The notes under the pieces: model-generated
Told to the model about the DNA's origin: nothing
Database searches by the model: none
The model's input: the letters and a program-made list of their open reading frames with translations, nothing else
From: Streptomyces smaragdinus
Lineage (GTDB): Bacteria; Actinomycetota; Actinomycetes; Streptomycetales; Streptomycetaceae
Direction of reading: 5' to 3'
DNA length: 64,000 nucleotides
NCBI RefSeq assembly: GCF_009604385.1
Contig: NZ_WEGJ01000003.1
Span: 1-64,000, forward strand
Made by a program: the position numbers and the translations under genes
Shown here: positions 1-8,454 of the stretch, one piece after another
How the letters are laid out: each line of letters starts with the position of its first letter
Numbering within the stretch: position 1 is the stretch's first letter

Positions 1-56
1 CACTGGACGCGGCCGTCTCCGACACCCCCAACACGGGGCCGCGGCCTTACAGGGGT

Positions 57-998
57 TCAGAGCTCCTCGAGCTCCACCCCCACCTCCCACAGCTCCTCCA
101 CCCGCTCCACCCGGTTGGCCACCCGGTCCTCGCGCAGGACGAGCCTGGTCGCGGCCACGGACGGGACCTCGGAGCGGGCGCCGTCCTCGGGGACGACCTC
201 GTAGCTCACCGTCTGGTCGAAGACGATGAACCCGTACATCGGGTCGGCCCCCAGCGGCAGGTTCTTCTTGAACGCCACCCGCACCTCGAAGCCCAGCTCC
301 CGCTGGCCCCAGCACTGGTCGCGGACCCGGTCGTCCACGCTGTCGCGGTCGTCGACGATGAACAGCCGCCGCACGGACACCCCGCGCCGCGCCGCCTCCC
401 GCTGCGCCGTCAGATAGCGCCGGCCCAGCTCACTCGGCCAGAACAGCAGGTCGACCTCGGTGCTGATGGCGTCGATGGAGTGGGCCGCGCACCGGGTGAG
501 GCCGAGCATCCAGTCCCGGTCCTCCCCCTCGTACTCCACCTGGTCGGCCTTCAGCTCCCGCATCAGCGTCGCCACCCGGTCGATCTCCCGGCGGGCGAAG
601 TCGCTGATCAGGGAGCTGCCCGCGGCCCTGATGTCGGCCACGTTCTGGACGAGCTGGACGACGCCCTCGGTCGGCAGCGGATGGGTCTGCAGGGCACCGA
701 AGACCCGGGTGGCCTCGTTGATGTCCTTGAAGCCCTCGTGGACGGTGTCCTTCATCTGCTCGGAGTTGTCCGTCATATGGCGGTCGACGTCCTGCAGCCG
801 GTGGTCGAACTCCGCCATGTACTGCACGATCATGGCCGCGCCCGCGAAGAAGATCGTGATGATCAACCGGGACGCCTCGGCGTTCGGATTCCCGTCCTCG
901 CTGATCAGTCCGTTGGTGACGAGATAGGTCAGGCCGCCGACGATCAGCGTGATCAGCACCTTGACGACTAACGGCGATATCTGACGTGAGCGGTCCAT
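57..998 (-). CDS. Membrane-anchored protein of unknown function, last gene of the SCO2521-2525-type operon
   Basis: This 313-aa protein has two hydrophobic segments near the N terminus (about residues 9-30 and 43-61). A polar helical stretch follows, then a soluble C-terminal domain (about 165-313) containing an 'ARRGVSVRRLFIV' strand-like motif. That pattern recalls PLD-like or DUF6879-type sensor domains in actinomycetes, but I see no catalytic HKD motif. It starts at ATG 998 behind a GGGGGAGG site and lies 16 bp after the SCO2521-family gene, so it is probably co-transcribed. Leu10 is encoded by TTA (969-971), so translation may depend on the bldA tRNA. The function is unknown; its role as a membrane anchor or sensor for the upstream proteins is inference. 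Confidence 0.8.
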   Translation of the reverse strand: MDRSRQISPLVVKVLITLIVGGLTYLVTNGLISEDGNPNAEASRLIITIFFAGAAMIVQYMAEFDHRLQDVDRHMTDNSEQMKDTVHEGFKDINEATRVFGALQTHPLPTEGVVQLVQNVADIRAAGSSLISDFARREIDRVATLMRELKADQVEYEGEDRDWMLGLTRCAAHSIDAISTEVDLLFWPSELGRRYLTAQREAARRGVSVRRLFIVDDRDSVDDRVRDQCWGQRELGFEVRVAFKKNLPLGADPMYGFIVFDQTVSYEVVPEDGARSEVPSVAATRLVLREDRVANRVERVEELWEVGVELEEL

Positions 999-1014
999 CT
1001 TCCGGGTCCTCCCC

Positions 1015-2019
1015 CTAGTGGGTCGTCATATGCTCCGCGGGTACCCGCTCGGCGTGCAGCAGCGAAATGGTGTGGAGCGCGAGCTGGTCCCGGATGCGCT
1101 GGACCAGGGTCTGCCACTGGCGGGAGAACCCGGGCTCGCCCTCCAGCACGTCCCACAGCGGGGAGAGTTCCTTCGCCACCCGGGCTCCGGGCATCCACAG
1201 GTGCAGCAGCTGGTCGATGGCGGGGCTGAGCGAGCGGACGGCCCGGGCGCGGTCCGCGGAGCCGAGCCGGCCGCGTTCGACGAGGTGGACGAGGTTCGTC
1301 AGCAGCCAGTCGTGCTGGGCGATGTCCTCGCAGAACGCGGCGACGACGCCCGGCGCGGCGAGGGTGCTCGCGGGCAGCCGCAGCGCGAGGGTCCGCAGGC
1401 CGCCCTCGGCGAGGGTGAAGCCCTCGATGACCGCCTCGCCGTCCGGCGCGGCGCGGGCGGTCCAGCGCAGTCTGGTACGACGGGACTTGAACGGCACCCG
1501 CCGGTTCCCGTCGAGGGCCGGATGCGCGGTGACCCGGGTGAGCAGCCGCTCCGCTGTCGCGCCGGCGTCGAGCACCCCGGCCGCGGTCTGGCCGGTGCCG
1601 AGGAAGCCGCGGACGATGTCGTCGTGCCGCAGCCGGCCGAACGTCTCGACCGTGCCGGGTCGGGCGAGATAGTGGCTCCACTGCCGCCGCTCGCCGCCCT
1701 GCGCCACCGCGACCCCGAAGTAGCCGGCGGCCTGCAGCACCCGGCCGTCGTTGACGCAGGCGCGGGCCCGTACCGTACCGACGCAGCGGGTGCGGGCGCC
1801 GCTGACGCTGGGCAGCACGCAGTCGACGCCGGTGAGCACCTCGGGCGAGCGGGCGTGCAGATTGGGGCGCTCCGACAGCAGTACGGGCGCGTCGCCGCGC
1901 AGCTTCAGCAGCTGGGCGGCGCTGGAGTGGGGCACCGGGTCGTACGAGTGGAGCAGCGCGGTGCGCACCTCGCCGCAGAGCAGCTCCGGGCGGCCCGGCT
2001 CCGCCCCCGGGGCCCGCAT
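1015..2019 (-). CDS. SCO2521 family protein
   Basis: This 334-aa soluble protein begins 'MRAPGAEPGRPELLCGEV'. I recognise it as the family NCBI names after S. coelicolor SCO2521; no biochemical function is known to me. The reading frame stays open upstream, but the start is placed at 2019 because the ATG overlaps the stop of the preceding gene (TGATG), as in a coupled operon. There is no signal peptide, membrane segment or obvious catalytic motif. The N-terminal half is beta-rich and Val/Arg-rich, and the C-terminal half is helical with Leu-rich segments. Family assignment rests on context and remembered sequence, not a search. Confidence 0.8.
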   Translation of the reverse strand: MRAPGAEPGRPELLCGEVRTALLHSYDPVPHSSAAQLLKLRGDAPVLLSERPNLHARSPEVLTGVDCVLPSVSGARTRCVGTVRARACVNDGRVLQAAGYFGVAVAQGGERRQWSHYLARPGTVETFGRLRHDDIVRGFLGTGQTAAGVLDAGATAERLLTRVTAHPALDGNRRVPFKSRRTRLRWTARAAPDGEAVIEGFTLAEGGLRTLALRLPASTLAAPGVVAAFCEDIAQHDWLLTNLVHLVERGRLGSADRARAVRSLSPAIDQLLHLWMPGARVAKELSPLWDVLEGEPGFSRQWQTLVQRIRDQLALHTISLLHAERVPAEHMTTH

Positions 2020-2987
2020 CAGGACTCCGGGAGGAAGACGTAGGCGATGCGGTCGGGGATCTCCTCCGGCAGCGTGATGCCTTCGGCCATGGCCCGCTCG
2101 GCGGCCTGGGCCAGCGGGCCGGGCTCGACCTCGGTCTGCTCGAGGATGACCCGTACGGCGTGCTCGACGGGCAGGAAGCGCGACGGCAGCAGGGACCAGA
2201 TGCGGTACGCGCTGAACGCCGCCGCCCGTTCGTTCAGCCGGATCACCGACGGCAGGGCGTCCCAGTCCTCGGGGAACGCCCCGGGGTGGTCCTGCGGTAC
2301 GAGCAGGGGCTCCCCGCGGTGGCGCAGCAGCCCCAGCCGGGCGAGCTGCCAGACGGCCGCGAGGAACGGGCAGGACCACACCCGCCGCTGCTCGGGCTCG
2401 TCCCATAACTCGACGTCGACGAAGACCGAGTGCCGCCGCGCGGCCGTCTCCCGCGGCGGCTGCCAGGGCGTCCGCGGGCTCAGCGCCTGCAGTGGTACGT
2501 CCAGGGGGCTGGTCCCGGGCGTGCGGGCGCCGTTGGACAGCCAGCCCACCTCGCCCGCCGGCGGCCGGCGTCCGTCGCTGCCGGGCGCGGGCGATTCCAC
2601 CAGCCGCTGCTCGACGACCCGGGCCACATCGGTCTCACCGGCGCGGGCGCAGGCCGACTCGCGGGCCAGGTAGTCGATGACGAGTCCGGACTCCTTCGCC
2701 GCCTCGAGCACCATCGGCACCAGCTCGGCGGGCGAGGAGAAGCGGGTGAAGTAGTCGTCGATCAGAAAGCACGTGCTGATCCGGGGCCGGCCGCGCGGAA
2801 CCGCCGCGGCAGCCGCCGCGCGGGCCGTCTCGGCCCAGGGCGCGATCTTCGCGAAGTGCTCCCGCAGCCGCTCGGGGCCGCCGGCGAAGTCCTCCATGTA
2901 CAGGTGGCCGAGCTCCAGTGAGACGTGCGACAGCGGCACGGACCGCGTCTGCGGTTCGGCGGCCGTCTCGTGGAACACGCTGGTCAT
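2019..2987 (-). CDS. SCO2522 family protein
   Basis: This 322-aa protein begins 'MTSVFHETAAEPQTR'. It is a soluble protein of the SCO2522 type with no known activity. An 'RISTCFLIDDYFTRF' segment near residue 75 looks like a Rossmann-type beta strand followed by acidic residues. The start at 2987 forms an ATGA overlap with the stop of the P-loop gene, and its own stop overlaps the start of the SCO2521-family gene. All three are therefore likely translated in a coupled way and may form a complex. I chose this start over upstream in-frame codons because those would overlap the P-loop gene extensively. Confidence 0.8.
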   Translation of the reverse strand: MTSVFHETAAEPQTRSVPLSHVSLELGHLYMEDFAGGPERLREHFAKIAPWAETARAAAAAAVPRGRPRISTCFLIDDYFTRFSSPAELVPMVLEAAKESGLVIDYLARESACARAGETDVARVVEQRLVESPAPGSDGRRPPAGEVGWLSNGARTPGTSPLDVPLQALSPRTPWQPPRETAARRHSVFVDVELWDEPEQRRVWSCPFLAAVWQLARLGLLRHRGEPLLVPQDHPGAFPEDWDALPSVIRLNERAAAFSAYRIWSLLPSRFLPVEHAVRVILEQTEVEPGPLAQAAERAMAEGITLPEEIPDRIAYVFLPES

Positions 2988-3898
2988 CGCTCCCCCCATT
3001 CCTCGTCCAGGGTGAGCTTCCCGGCAAGCTCGACGAGGGCGTCGCGGGTGGCGGTGTTGGCCACACCGCTGTCCGCGTCCTCGTCCGTGATGAGCACCTC
3101 CCGCCACTGCAGGACGGGCTCCAGCGGCACCGTACCGAGCCGCCGGCTGTCGGCGGCGTCGAGCCGGGCGGCGAGATCCATGAGCTGTTCGTCGCACTTG
3201 CGCATCCACGAGACCTGCGCGGCCGGCACCTGGTTCCACGGCACGGCCTCGGGGTCCGGGACGGCCGCCCGTACGAACCGGATCGCCTCGCGCAGCTCGT
3301 CGCCGTCGTGCCCGTGTCCGACGCCCGCGGCGAGGATCCCGCGATCGCCGTAGACCAGGCCGGAGGCGGCGATGACGTGCTGGCGGGTCCAGCGGTGGAA
3401 CACCAGCCAGCGGCTGGTCAGCTCGGCGAGGCCGGGCTGCGCGGTGGCCGCGAGCACCATGTCGACGGCGTACGACCGTCCGGCGCTCAGGTCGACCATG
3501 ACCAGGTCGTACTCCTCCTCGAGCCGCTGCAGCAGGGAGACGCAGCGGCCCACTGTGTCGTGGCCGAGGGCGAACTCACCTCCGCCGCTGTCGCCGGGCA
3601 GCAGCACCATCCGCCCCGAGCCGAGCGGCCGGGTGCGCAGGGCCTCGTGCTCGGTGTCGGCCCAGACGTCGACGAGCATGGGCTCGGGGACGTCGCCCTG
3701 GAGATACGAGTGGAGCCCGCCGCTGGTCACGCCGCGCACCACGCGCGGCACGTCGAAGACGGCCGCCGCGGTGGGCGAGCCGAAGTCGAAGTCGAGATAG
3801 CACACGTCGTCGCCGGACAGCGCCCGCCGGTAGGCGAGGTTGGCGCTGGTCACGGAGCGGCCGGTGCCTCCCTTGTCGGAGGCCGAGAACAGGAGCAC
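2984..3898 (-). CDS. SCO2523 family variant P-loop (ParA/MinD-like) protein
   Basis: This 304-aa protein has a GTG start and an N-terminal 'SASDKGGTGRSVTSANLAYR' segment. This is the deviant Walker A of ParA/MinD ATPases (KGGxGK[TS]): the signature Lys9 is kept, but the catalytic P-loop Lys is Arg14. A 'YDLVMVDLSAG' strand near residue 165 matches the family's Walker B/switch region. NCBI names this group 'SCO2523 family variant P-loop protein'. The family partitions or localises cargo in an ATP-dependent way; whether this member hydrolyses ATP is unclear given the Arg substitution. It sits 3 bp after the SCO2524-family stop and overlaps the next gene by 4 bp. Confidence 0.88.
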   Translation of the reverse strand: MLLFSASDKGGTGRSVTSANLAYRRALSGDDVCYLDFDFGSPTAAAVFDVPRVVRGVTSGGLHSYLQGDVPEPMLVDVWADTEHEALRTRPLGSGRMVLLPGDSGGGEFALGHDTVGRCVSLLQRLEEEYDLVMVDLSAGRSYAVDMVLAATAQPGLAELTSRWLVFHRWTRQHVIAASGLVYGDRGILAAGVGHGHDGDELREAIRFVRAAVPDPEAVPWNQVPAAQVSWMRKCDEQLMDLAARLDAADSRRLGTVPLEPVLQWREVLITDEDADSGVANTATRDALVELAGKLTLDEEWGER

Positions 3899-3901
3899 GG
3901 C

Positions 3902-5740
3902 TCACATCCCCCGGACGGCCGCGCGGCGGCCACTGGCCAGGTTGTCCAGCTCGGTGAGCGCCTGCATGGCCAGGGCGCCGGCCGTGCCGGGCTGGTCGTC
4001 GAGGAGCCTGGTCGAGCGGTTGAGCTTGCCCTCGACGCTCTTGAGCGCGGCGCTGCGGGACCCGCCCTCCGACGACGAGGGCTCCAGCAGCTCGTTCCCG
4101 TACAGATGGCCGGCCTCGCTGAGCAGGGCGCGCGCCAGCTGGGCGAGTTCGGTGCTGCGGATCGGCACCTGCTGGTAGAGGTTGCGCCCGGCGACCATGC
4201 ACTCGGTCATGCGCTCGGTGTTGCTCCAGGACACCGGGACCAGCGGGGTGCCCTGCGGGAACACGCCCGTGATGTCGTCCCAGAGCCGGGCACCGGCCCG
4301 GTCGGTGCGGCGGCGGCGCCACAGATGTCCCAGCACCCGCTCGGCGAGGCGCAGCAGCCGGTCGTGCGAGTCGCGGTTGCGCGACAGGGTGCACAGCTGG
4401 ATGCAGCGTTTGAGCAGCTGCGCGGAGAAGTCCGGCGCGGTCCAGGTCATCAGCGGGCCGAGCTTGTCGGAGCCGGCCAGCGACAGCTTGACGCCCGGGT
4501 TGTGCAGCTCGAGCACGGGGTCGTCCTCGGCCATCCGGCTGGTGATCCTGGCGCGTTCGGCGAGGCGTTCCATCACGGCGACCGTACGGGTCAGGTCGTC
4601 GTCCGTGGCACGCAGCCGGACGAGGTCCTGGACCACGATGGCCGCGACGGAGAGGGAGAAGTACGGCGACTCCTGCTTCTGTCCGGTGGCCCGCCAGGGG
4701 ATGTCCTCCAGCGGCCAGCGGTCCTCGCCGAAGCGGGCGAGCGTCGACCAGTACTGCTGGGTGATCTCCCAGCGCAGTCGCAGCGCCTCGGCCAGGGTCT
4801 GCTGCTCGGAGTTGAGCAGACCGAGCGAGAGCGTACGGTCGGAGTAGAGGTCGGCCAGACCGTCCAGGGCGTTCACGGTGAAGTACAGGTACGGCGTGGC
4901 CTGCGCGACGCCGTCCGCCTGGACGCCGATCCCGGATTCGACGGTGACCTCGGGCGCGCCCTCGATGACACTCCAGCCCCAGCCGCACTCGAACAGCTGG
5001 CCCTCGTCGTCCAGTCCGCCCTCGACCTCGAGGCCGAGGGAGAGACGGTCCTCGATGACCGCGCGCACCGGTCGCAGATCGCGGTGCAGCTGCTGGAGCA
5101 CCTGGCGGTCGGCGCCGCGGCCCTCGCTGACCAGCCGGCCGAGCTCGCGGCCGCGGCTGGAGTCGGTGTCGAAGACGTTGACCGTGAAGCTGCGCAGCAG
5201 GCAGACCAGGGCGGCGGTCAGCCGGGTCTCGGTGGCGTCCTTCAGCTTCTCGGCGGCGGCGAGGACGGCGGGCCGGCGCGGCTTCTGCGTGAAGACCTTG
5301 AGGAAGCCCAGTGTGGCGAGGCAGAGGGTGACGGCCAGGGAGTAGCTGTCGACCACGCCCAGGGCCCGCTGGTCGGGCGTGAGTTCCTCGCCCGTCTCGA
5401 CCGGGACGAAGTAGTAGCCGCCGGCGAAGCTCGGTGTGCCGTCCTTCGCGGTGTGGTTGTCCGTGTACGACTGGAGGGCCTCGATCAGCCGGACGGGGAT
5501 CTCCCGCCGGCCGCCGACGCTCTCGAGCGCCTGCAGGACATCCCGGTCCGTCGTGTCGGGATCATCCAGGCGGAACGCCGGGACCTCTGTGGCCGGATAC
5601 ATCAGGCACAGCAGCCGCTCGGCGTCGGCCACACTGCTCAGCCCGCCCGTCTCGCCCCAGTTCCACTTGCCGTTCCGGAACGAGTGGGCGGCGAGCGCCT
5701 CCCAGATCTCCAGCAGCTGCTGCCGAGGCTGGATCCGCAT
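3902..5740 (-). CDS. SCO2524 family protein
   Basis: This 612-aa protein is the largest product of the operon and has an ATG start at 5740. It is predicted soluble and mostly helical, with no signal peptide, membrane segment or nucleotide-binding motif that I can identify. Conserved-looking stretches include 'WNWGETGGLSSVADAERLLCLMYPA' near residue 25 and a helical-repeat-like C terminus. I recognise it as the SCO2524 family by context and sequence style. It lies between the methyltransferase (38 bp upstream) and the variant P-loop gene (3 bp downstream), so it is probably a scaffold or substrate-recognition subunit. That role is inference only. Confidence 0.8.
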   Translation of the reverse strand: MRIQPRQQLLEIWEALAAHSFRNGKWNWGETGGLSSVADAERLLCLMYPATEVPAFRLDDPDTTDRDVLQALESVGGRREIPVRLIEALQSYTDNHTAKDGTPSFAGGYYFVPVETGEELTPDQRALGVVDSYSLAVTLCLATLGFLKVFTQKPRRPAVLAAAEKLKDATETRLTAALVCLLRSFTVNVFDTDSSRGRELGRLVSEGRGADRQVLQQLHRDLRPVRAVIEDRLSLGLEVEGGLDDEGQLFECGWGWSVIEGAPEVTVESGIGVQADGVAQATPYLYFTVNALDGLADLYSDRTLSLGLLNSEQQTLAEALRLRWEITQQYWSTLARFGEDRWPLEDIPWRATGQKQESPYFSLSVAAIVVQDLVRLRATDDDLTRTVAVMERLAERARITSRMAEDDPVLELHNPGVKLSLAGSDKLGPLMTWTAPDFSAQLLKRCIQLCTLSRNRDSHDRLLRLAERVLGHLWRRRRTDRAGARLWDDITGVFPQGTPLVPVSWSNTERMTECMVAGRNLYQQVPIRSTELAQLARALLSEAGHLYGNELLEPSSSEGGSRSAALKSVEGKLNRSTRLLDDQPGTAGALAMQALTELDNLASGRRAAVRGM

Positions 5741-5778
5741 CCCCCGGTTCCCCCTTGTCTGTACGTGTCACTCACCTG

Positions 5779-6543
5779 TCAGGACGCGCGGCGTCCGCAG
5801 GCCAGGATCATCCCCGTGTAACCGTCACGGATCGGGTCGGCCCCGTGCCCGAGACGGTGAAGTTCCAGTTCACCCTCCCGGACGTACGAGGCCAGTGCCT
5901 TCTCCACGTCATCCTGCACGATCTTGCAGGCAGGGAAGATCTGTGATCCGACTTCATACCCCCGGGAGTTCTCCATAAACGCCGCCGCGAACGGGGCTCC
6001 CGGGGCGAGGACGCGCATGAAGCAGCCGACGGCGTCCTCGAACTCCTGATGTGACGTGGACATGGATTCGGCCACGAAGAACATCGTCCCCATGCCGCGG
6101 GGGGTGACGTCGAGTTCGAAGAGATCGCCTTGAGTCACGATCGCGCGCCGGGGAAGTTCCGTACGGGGATCGGCGACTTCCGCATACGCCTCCGCGGACC
6201 GGAACACATCCCAGAACTGATCCCAGTTCGATCCGTAGTCACGGACCTCGTCCCTGAGCCAGGCGACGTTTCTGGCCGATCTCTCGTAAAGGACGATCTC
6301 GTCACACCACGGCAGCATGCCGAACGCGGGGTAGAGATTGGTCCCGGCACCGATGTCGATCCCCTTGGCGGGGACCGTCGACGGGTGGTTGGCAGCGAAG
6401 AAGTCCCTGATCAGCTCCATGATCTGGCGATCTACGGGCCACATCTTCGCGTAGTTGTGATCGACGTACGATCCCGAGTCGAAGTCGTCCCACGGAGCCT
6501 CGCGATTGCGGACCGAGCCCATTCCCGCCGATTTGAGATCCAT
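5779..6543 (-). CDS. SCO2525 family SAM-dependent methyltransferase
   Basis: This 254-aa protein begins 'MDLKSAGMGSVRNREAPW'. Motif I of class I SAM methyltransferases is clear as GIDIGAGTN (residues 61-69), with an acidic loop 'EIVLYERS' at motif II. The substrate is unknown; NNMT/PNMT/TEMT-like small-molecule methyltransferases share the 'DYVDHNYAKMW'-style N terminus. The start at 6543 has GGAA eight bases upstream; an upstream extension reads as non-coding. It is the first gene of the six-gene operon and diverges from the GNAT gene at 6709. Base composition here looks clearly less GC-rich than in the genes on either side. Confidence 0.88.
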   Translation of the reverse strand: MDLKSAGMGSVRNREAPWDDFDSGSYVDHNYAKMWPVDRQIMELIRDFFAANHPSTVPAKGIDIGAGTNLYPAFGMLPWCDEIVLYERSARNVAWLRDEVRDYGSNWDQFWDVFRSAEAYAEVADPRTELPRRAIVTQGDLFELDVTPRGMGTMFFVAESMSTSHQEFEDAVGCFMRVLAPGAPFAAAFMENSRGYEVGSQIFPACKIVQDDVEKALASYVREGELELHRLGHGADPIRDGYTGMILACGRRAS

Positions 6544-6708
6544 CTCGCATTCCTTACGCGTAGTGCCTTGCGTGCGACTTGAGGGCACGACTACCCGCCA
6601 CGCGGTCTGGACAAAACGGAAACCCGCAGAGTACACCCGCAATGCGACCTCTCGCTCACGCGCGCGAGGGTCTCGGCAACGTGAATCCTAGCCCCCACAA
6701 GGAGCGGT

Positions 6709-7206
6709 ATGGATCAGATCACCTTCACCAATCGGGATAGTCGCACGTCGTTAGGGGTACGACTCGCCACTGAGGAGGACCTTCTGGAACTCGACCGCAT
6801 CGACCGCGCGTTGTTCGGGCCAATGCACTACCCGTTCTTCGTATTGCGCCAACTGTTCGATGTCCATGGCCAAAACCTTTTGGTGTTGGCCGATAAGCAC
6901 TCCCTGTACGGCTACGTTCTGCTCGGGACCAACCGTGCGTCGGAACTTGGCTGGATATTGGGCCTCGGTGTTGACGAGCCCAGCCGCCGCAGCGGCCACG
7001 GCCGCCGGCTCATGCTCGCCTCCCTCCGCCAGGCCGCGGCGATGGGGCTGCGCGAGGTACGGCTGACCGTGGAGCCGGAGAACGCCGCGGCCATCCAGCT
7101 CTACCGGTCGCTCGGGTTCACGGCCGGGGAGCAGCGCGACGAGTGCTTCGGCCCGGGCGGCGACCGGCTGACGATGTCGGCCACCCTGCCCGCCGCGACC
7201 GTCTGA
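6709..7206 (+). CDS. GNAT family N-acetyltransferase (mosaic composition, TTA codon)
   Basis: This 165-aa GNAT-fold protein carries the acetyl-CoA pyrophosphate-binding motif 'RRSGHGRRLM' (about residues 91-100) and the C-terminal 'AAIQLYRSLGFTA' helix-strand typical of the family. The substrate is unknown. ATG 6709 follows an AAGGAG site. Leu15 is a TTA codon (6751-6753). The first half (to about 6970) uses many codons unusual for Streptomyces (AAA, TTT, TTG, GAT), while the second half is normal GC-rich sequence, so the gene looks like a recombination mosaic. It is divergent from the SCO2525-family operon. Confidence 0.85.
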   Translation: MDQITFTNRDSRTSLGVRLATEEDLLELDRIDRALFGPMHYPFFVLRQLFDVHGQNLLVLADKHSLYGYVLLGTNRASELGWILGLGVDEPSRRSGHGRRLMLASLRQAAAMGLREVRLTVEPENAAAIQLYRSLGFTAGEQRDECFGPGGDRLTMSATLPAATV

Positions 7207-7226
7207 CGGCCCGTCGCGTACGCGAT

Positions 7227-7248
7227 CTCCCCCGCCCTACCGGGGGAG
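7227..7248 (+). terminator. Hairpin after the GNAT gene
   Basis: CTCCCCCG (7227-7234) pairs with CGGGGGAG (7241-7248) around a 6-nt loop, 20 bp after the GNAT stop codon. There is no U-tract, as is common for Streptomyces terminators. Confidence 0.5.
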
Positions 7249-7405
7249 CTCCGTCGAACGCGTGAACTGATCTTGAGGCTCAAGCCGCTATGCTCCCGCG
7301 GAACCGTTCGCGACGCCGCCCTGTCTCCCCTGGTGCGCCGCACGCGCGCTGGGGAACGGATCGCCGTCCCCGTACCAACTGACCGTCCCCCGGGGGTAAC
7401 CCGTA

Positions 7406-8149
7406 ATGTCCTGGCAGAACAACCCGCAGCCGCCGCAGAATCCGTACCAGCAGCAGCCGCAGGGGCAGAACCCGTTCGCACAGCAGCCGCAGAATCCCTA
7501 CGGTCCCCAGCAGGGGTTCCCGCCCGGGCAGCCGCAGCCGCCCCGGCGGCCCAGCCGGCTGCAGCCGGTCCTCGTCAAGCTGATCGGCGTGGTCGTCGCG
7601 CTCGGCATAGCCGGCGCCATCGCGGTGCTGCGGGACGACGACTCGTCGTCCCCCCGGTCCTCCGGCTCCGACTCGTCGCAGGAGTGGAAGGAAGGCGGCT
7701 GCGGCGGACCGGACAAGGACAAGGGCGGCACCGCCTACCGGACGTACGACTGCGACGACGCCGCGGCGACCCTCAAGGCGCTGAAGGTCATGGGCGGCAG
7801 CTTCATGCCGGACTCCATCCAGTGCCCGGCCGGCACGGACGCGATCATCGAGGTCAAGACGACCTACGGCTCGGGCGGCGGCGGCATCCCCAGCTCCACC
7901 GTCTGCGGCCGCAACCTCAAGGGCGACCACCCCGGCGACGCGGGCGCCGGCGGCGGCCAGCTGGTCGAGGGCGACTGCATCGACAACACGGCCAAGGAGA
8001 TCGCCTGCGCCACCGCCGGCGACTCGGACTTCAAGGTCATGGGCCTGGTCAAGGACAAGGCCCAGTGCCCCTCGGGCACCACGGAGCCGCTGGAGCTGAT
8101 GATGGCGATCGGCCGCCCGTACAGCGTGATCTGCGGCGGCAAGCCGTAG
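7406..8149 (+). CDS. LppU/SCO3897-like membrane-anchored extracytoplasmic protein
   Basis: This 247-aa protein has a cytoplasmic Pro/Gln/Asn-rich N terminus (residues 1-52, PQNPYQQQPQ-type repeats) and one transmembrane segment (about 56-72). A Ser/Asp linker and an extracytoplasmic domain with six or more cysteines follow. Two similar halves, each with a 'CATAG/CDDA...CPxGT' pattern, suggest an internal duplication stabilised by disulfides. It resembles the actinobacterial LppU/SCO3897 family, whose function is unknown. ATG 7406 was chosen because the Pro-rich tail starts there; the SD is weak. A strong hairpin follows the stop, so it is likely monocistronic. Confidence 0.8.
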   Translation: MSWQNNPQPPQNPYQQQPQGQNPFAQQPQNPYGPQQGFPPGQPQPPRRPSRLQPVLVKLIGVVVALGIAGAIAVLRDDDSSSPRSSGSDSSQEWKEGGCGGPDKDKGGTAYRTYDCDDAAATLKALKVMGGSFMPDSIQCPAGTDAIIEVKTTYGSGGGGIPSSTVCGRNLKGDHPGDAGAGGGQLVEGDCIDNTAKEIACATAGDSDFKVMGLVKDKAQCPSGTTEPLELMMAIGRPYSVICGGKP

Positions 8150-8171
8150 CCTCCACTGCCTGACGCATCGG

Positions 8172-8204
8172 GAAGCGGGAGCGGTCGCAGGCCGCTCCCG
8201 CTTC
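8172..8204 (+). terminator. Terminator after the LppU-like gene
   Basis: Perfect 13-bp stem: GAAGCGGGAGCGG (8172-8184) pairs with CCGCTCCCGCTTC (8192-8204) around a 7-nt loop, 22 bp after the stop codon. The rest of the 8150-8454 gap holds only a possible -10 (TAGAAT, 8270-8275) for the EACC1 operon. Confidence 0.75.
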
Positions 8205-8454
8205 TGCTGCCGCGGCCCCACCGCCCGTCCCCGGTACCGAAGATGTGCGCGGTTCGGCGCCGCCTGCCCTAGAATGGTCAGGTTCATGATCAGAATTACC
8301 GGGTGGTGAGCAGGGCTCGGTCCCCTGGCACAGCAGAACATCCACCGAACGCCGCACAGGCCGAATGAACCCCCCACAGGGTGCGGCACCTTCGGTGGCA
8401 GCGCCGGCCGCATCATGCCTGCCGGTATCCATGCCTTGGCCTGACGGGGGCTCC

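Noticed and set aside
1..56. Possible terminator at the left edge
   Set aside because: GC-rich with short GCGGCC/GGCCGC arms, but the loop is long and there is no full stem; nothing supportable.
2918..5821. A 967-codon open frame on the plus strand
   Set aside because: It is antisense to the SCO2522-, SCO2523- and SCO2524-family genes, and its composition (His, Gln, Arg, Gly runs, no motifs) is that of a high-GC shadow.
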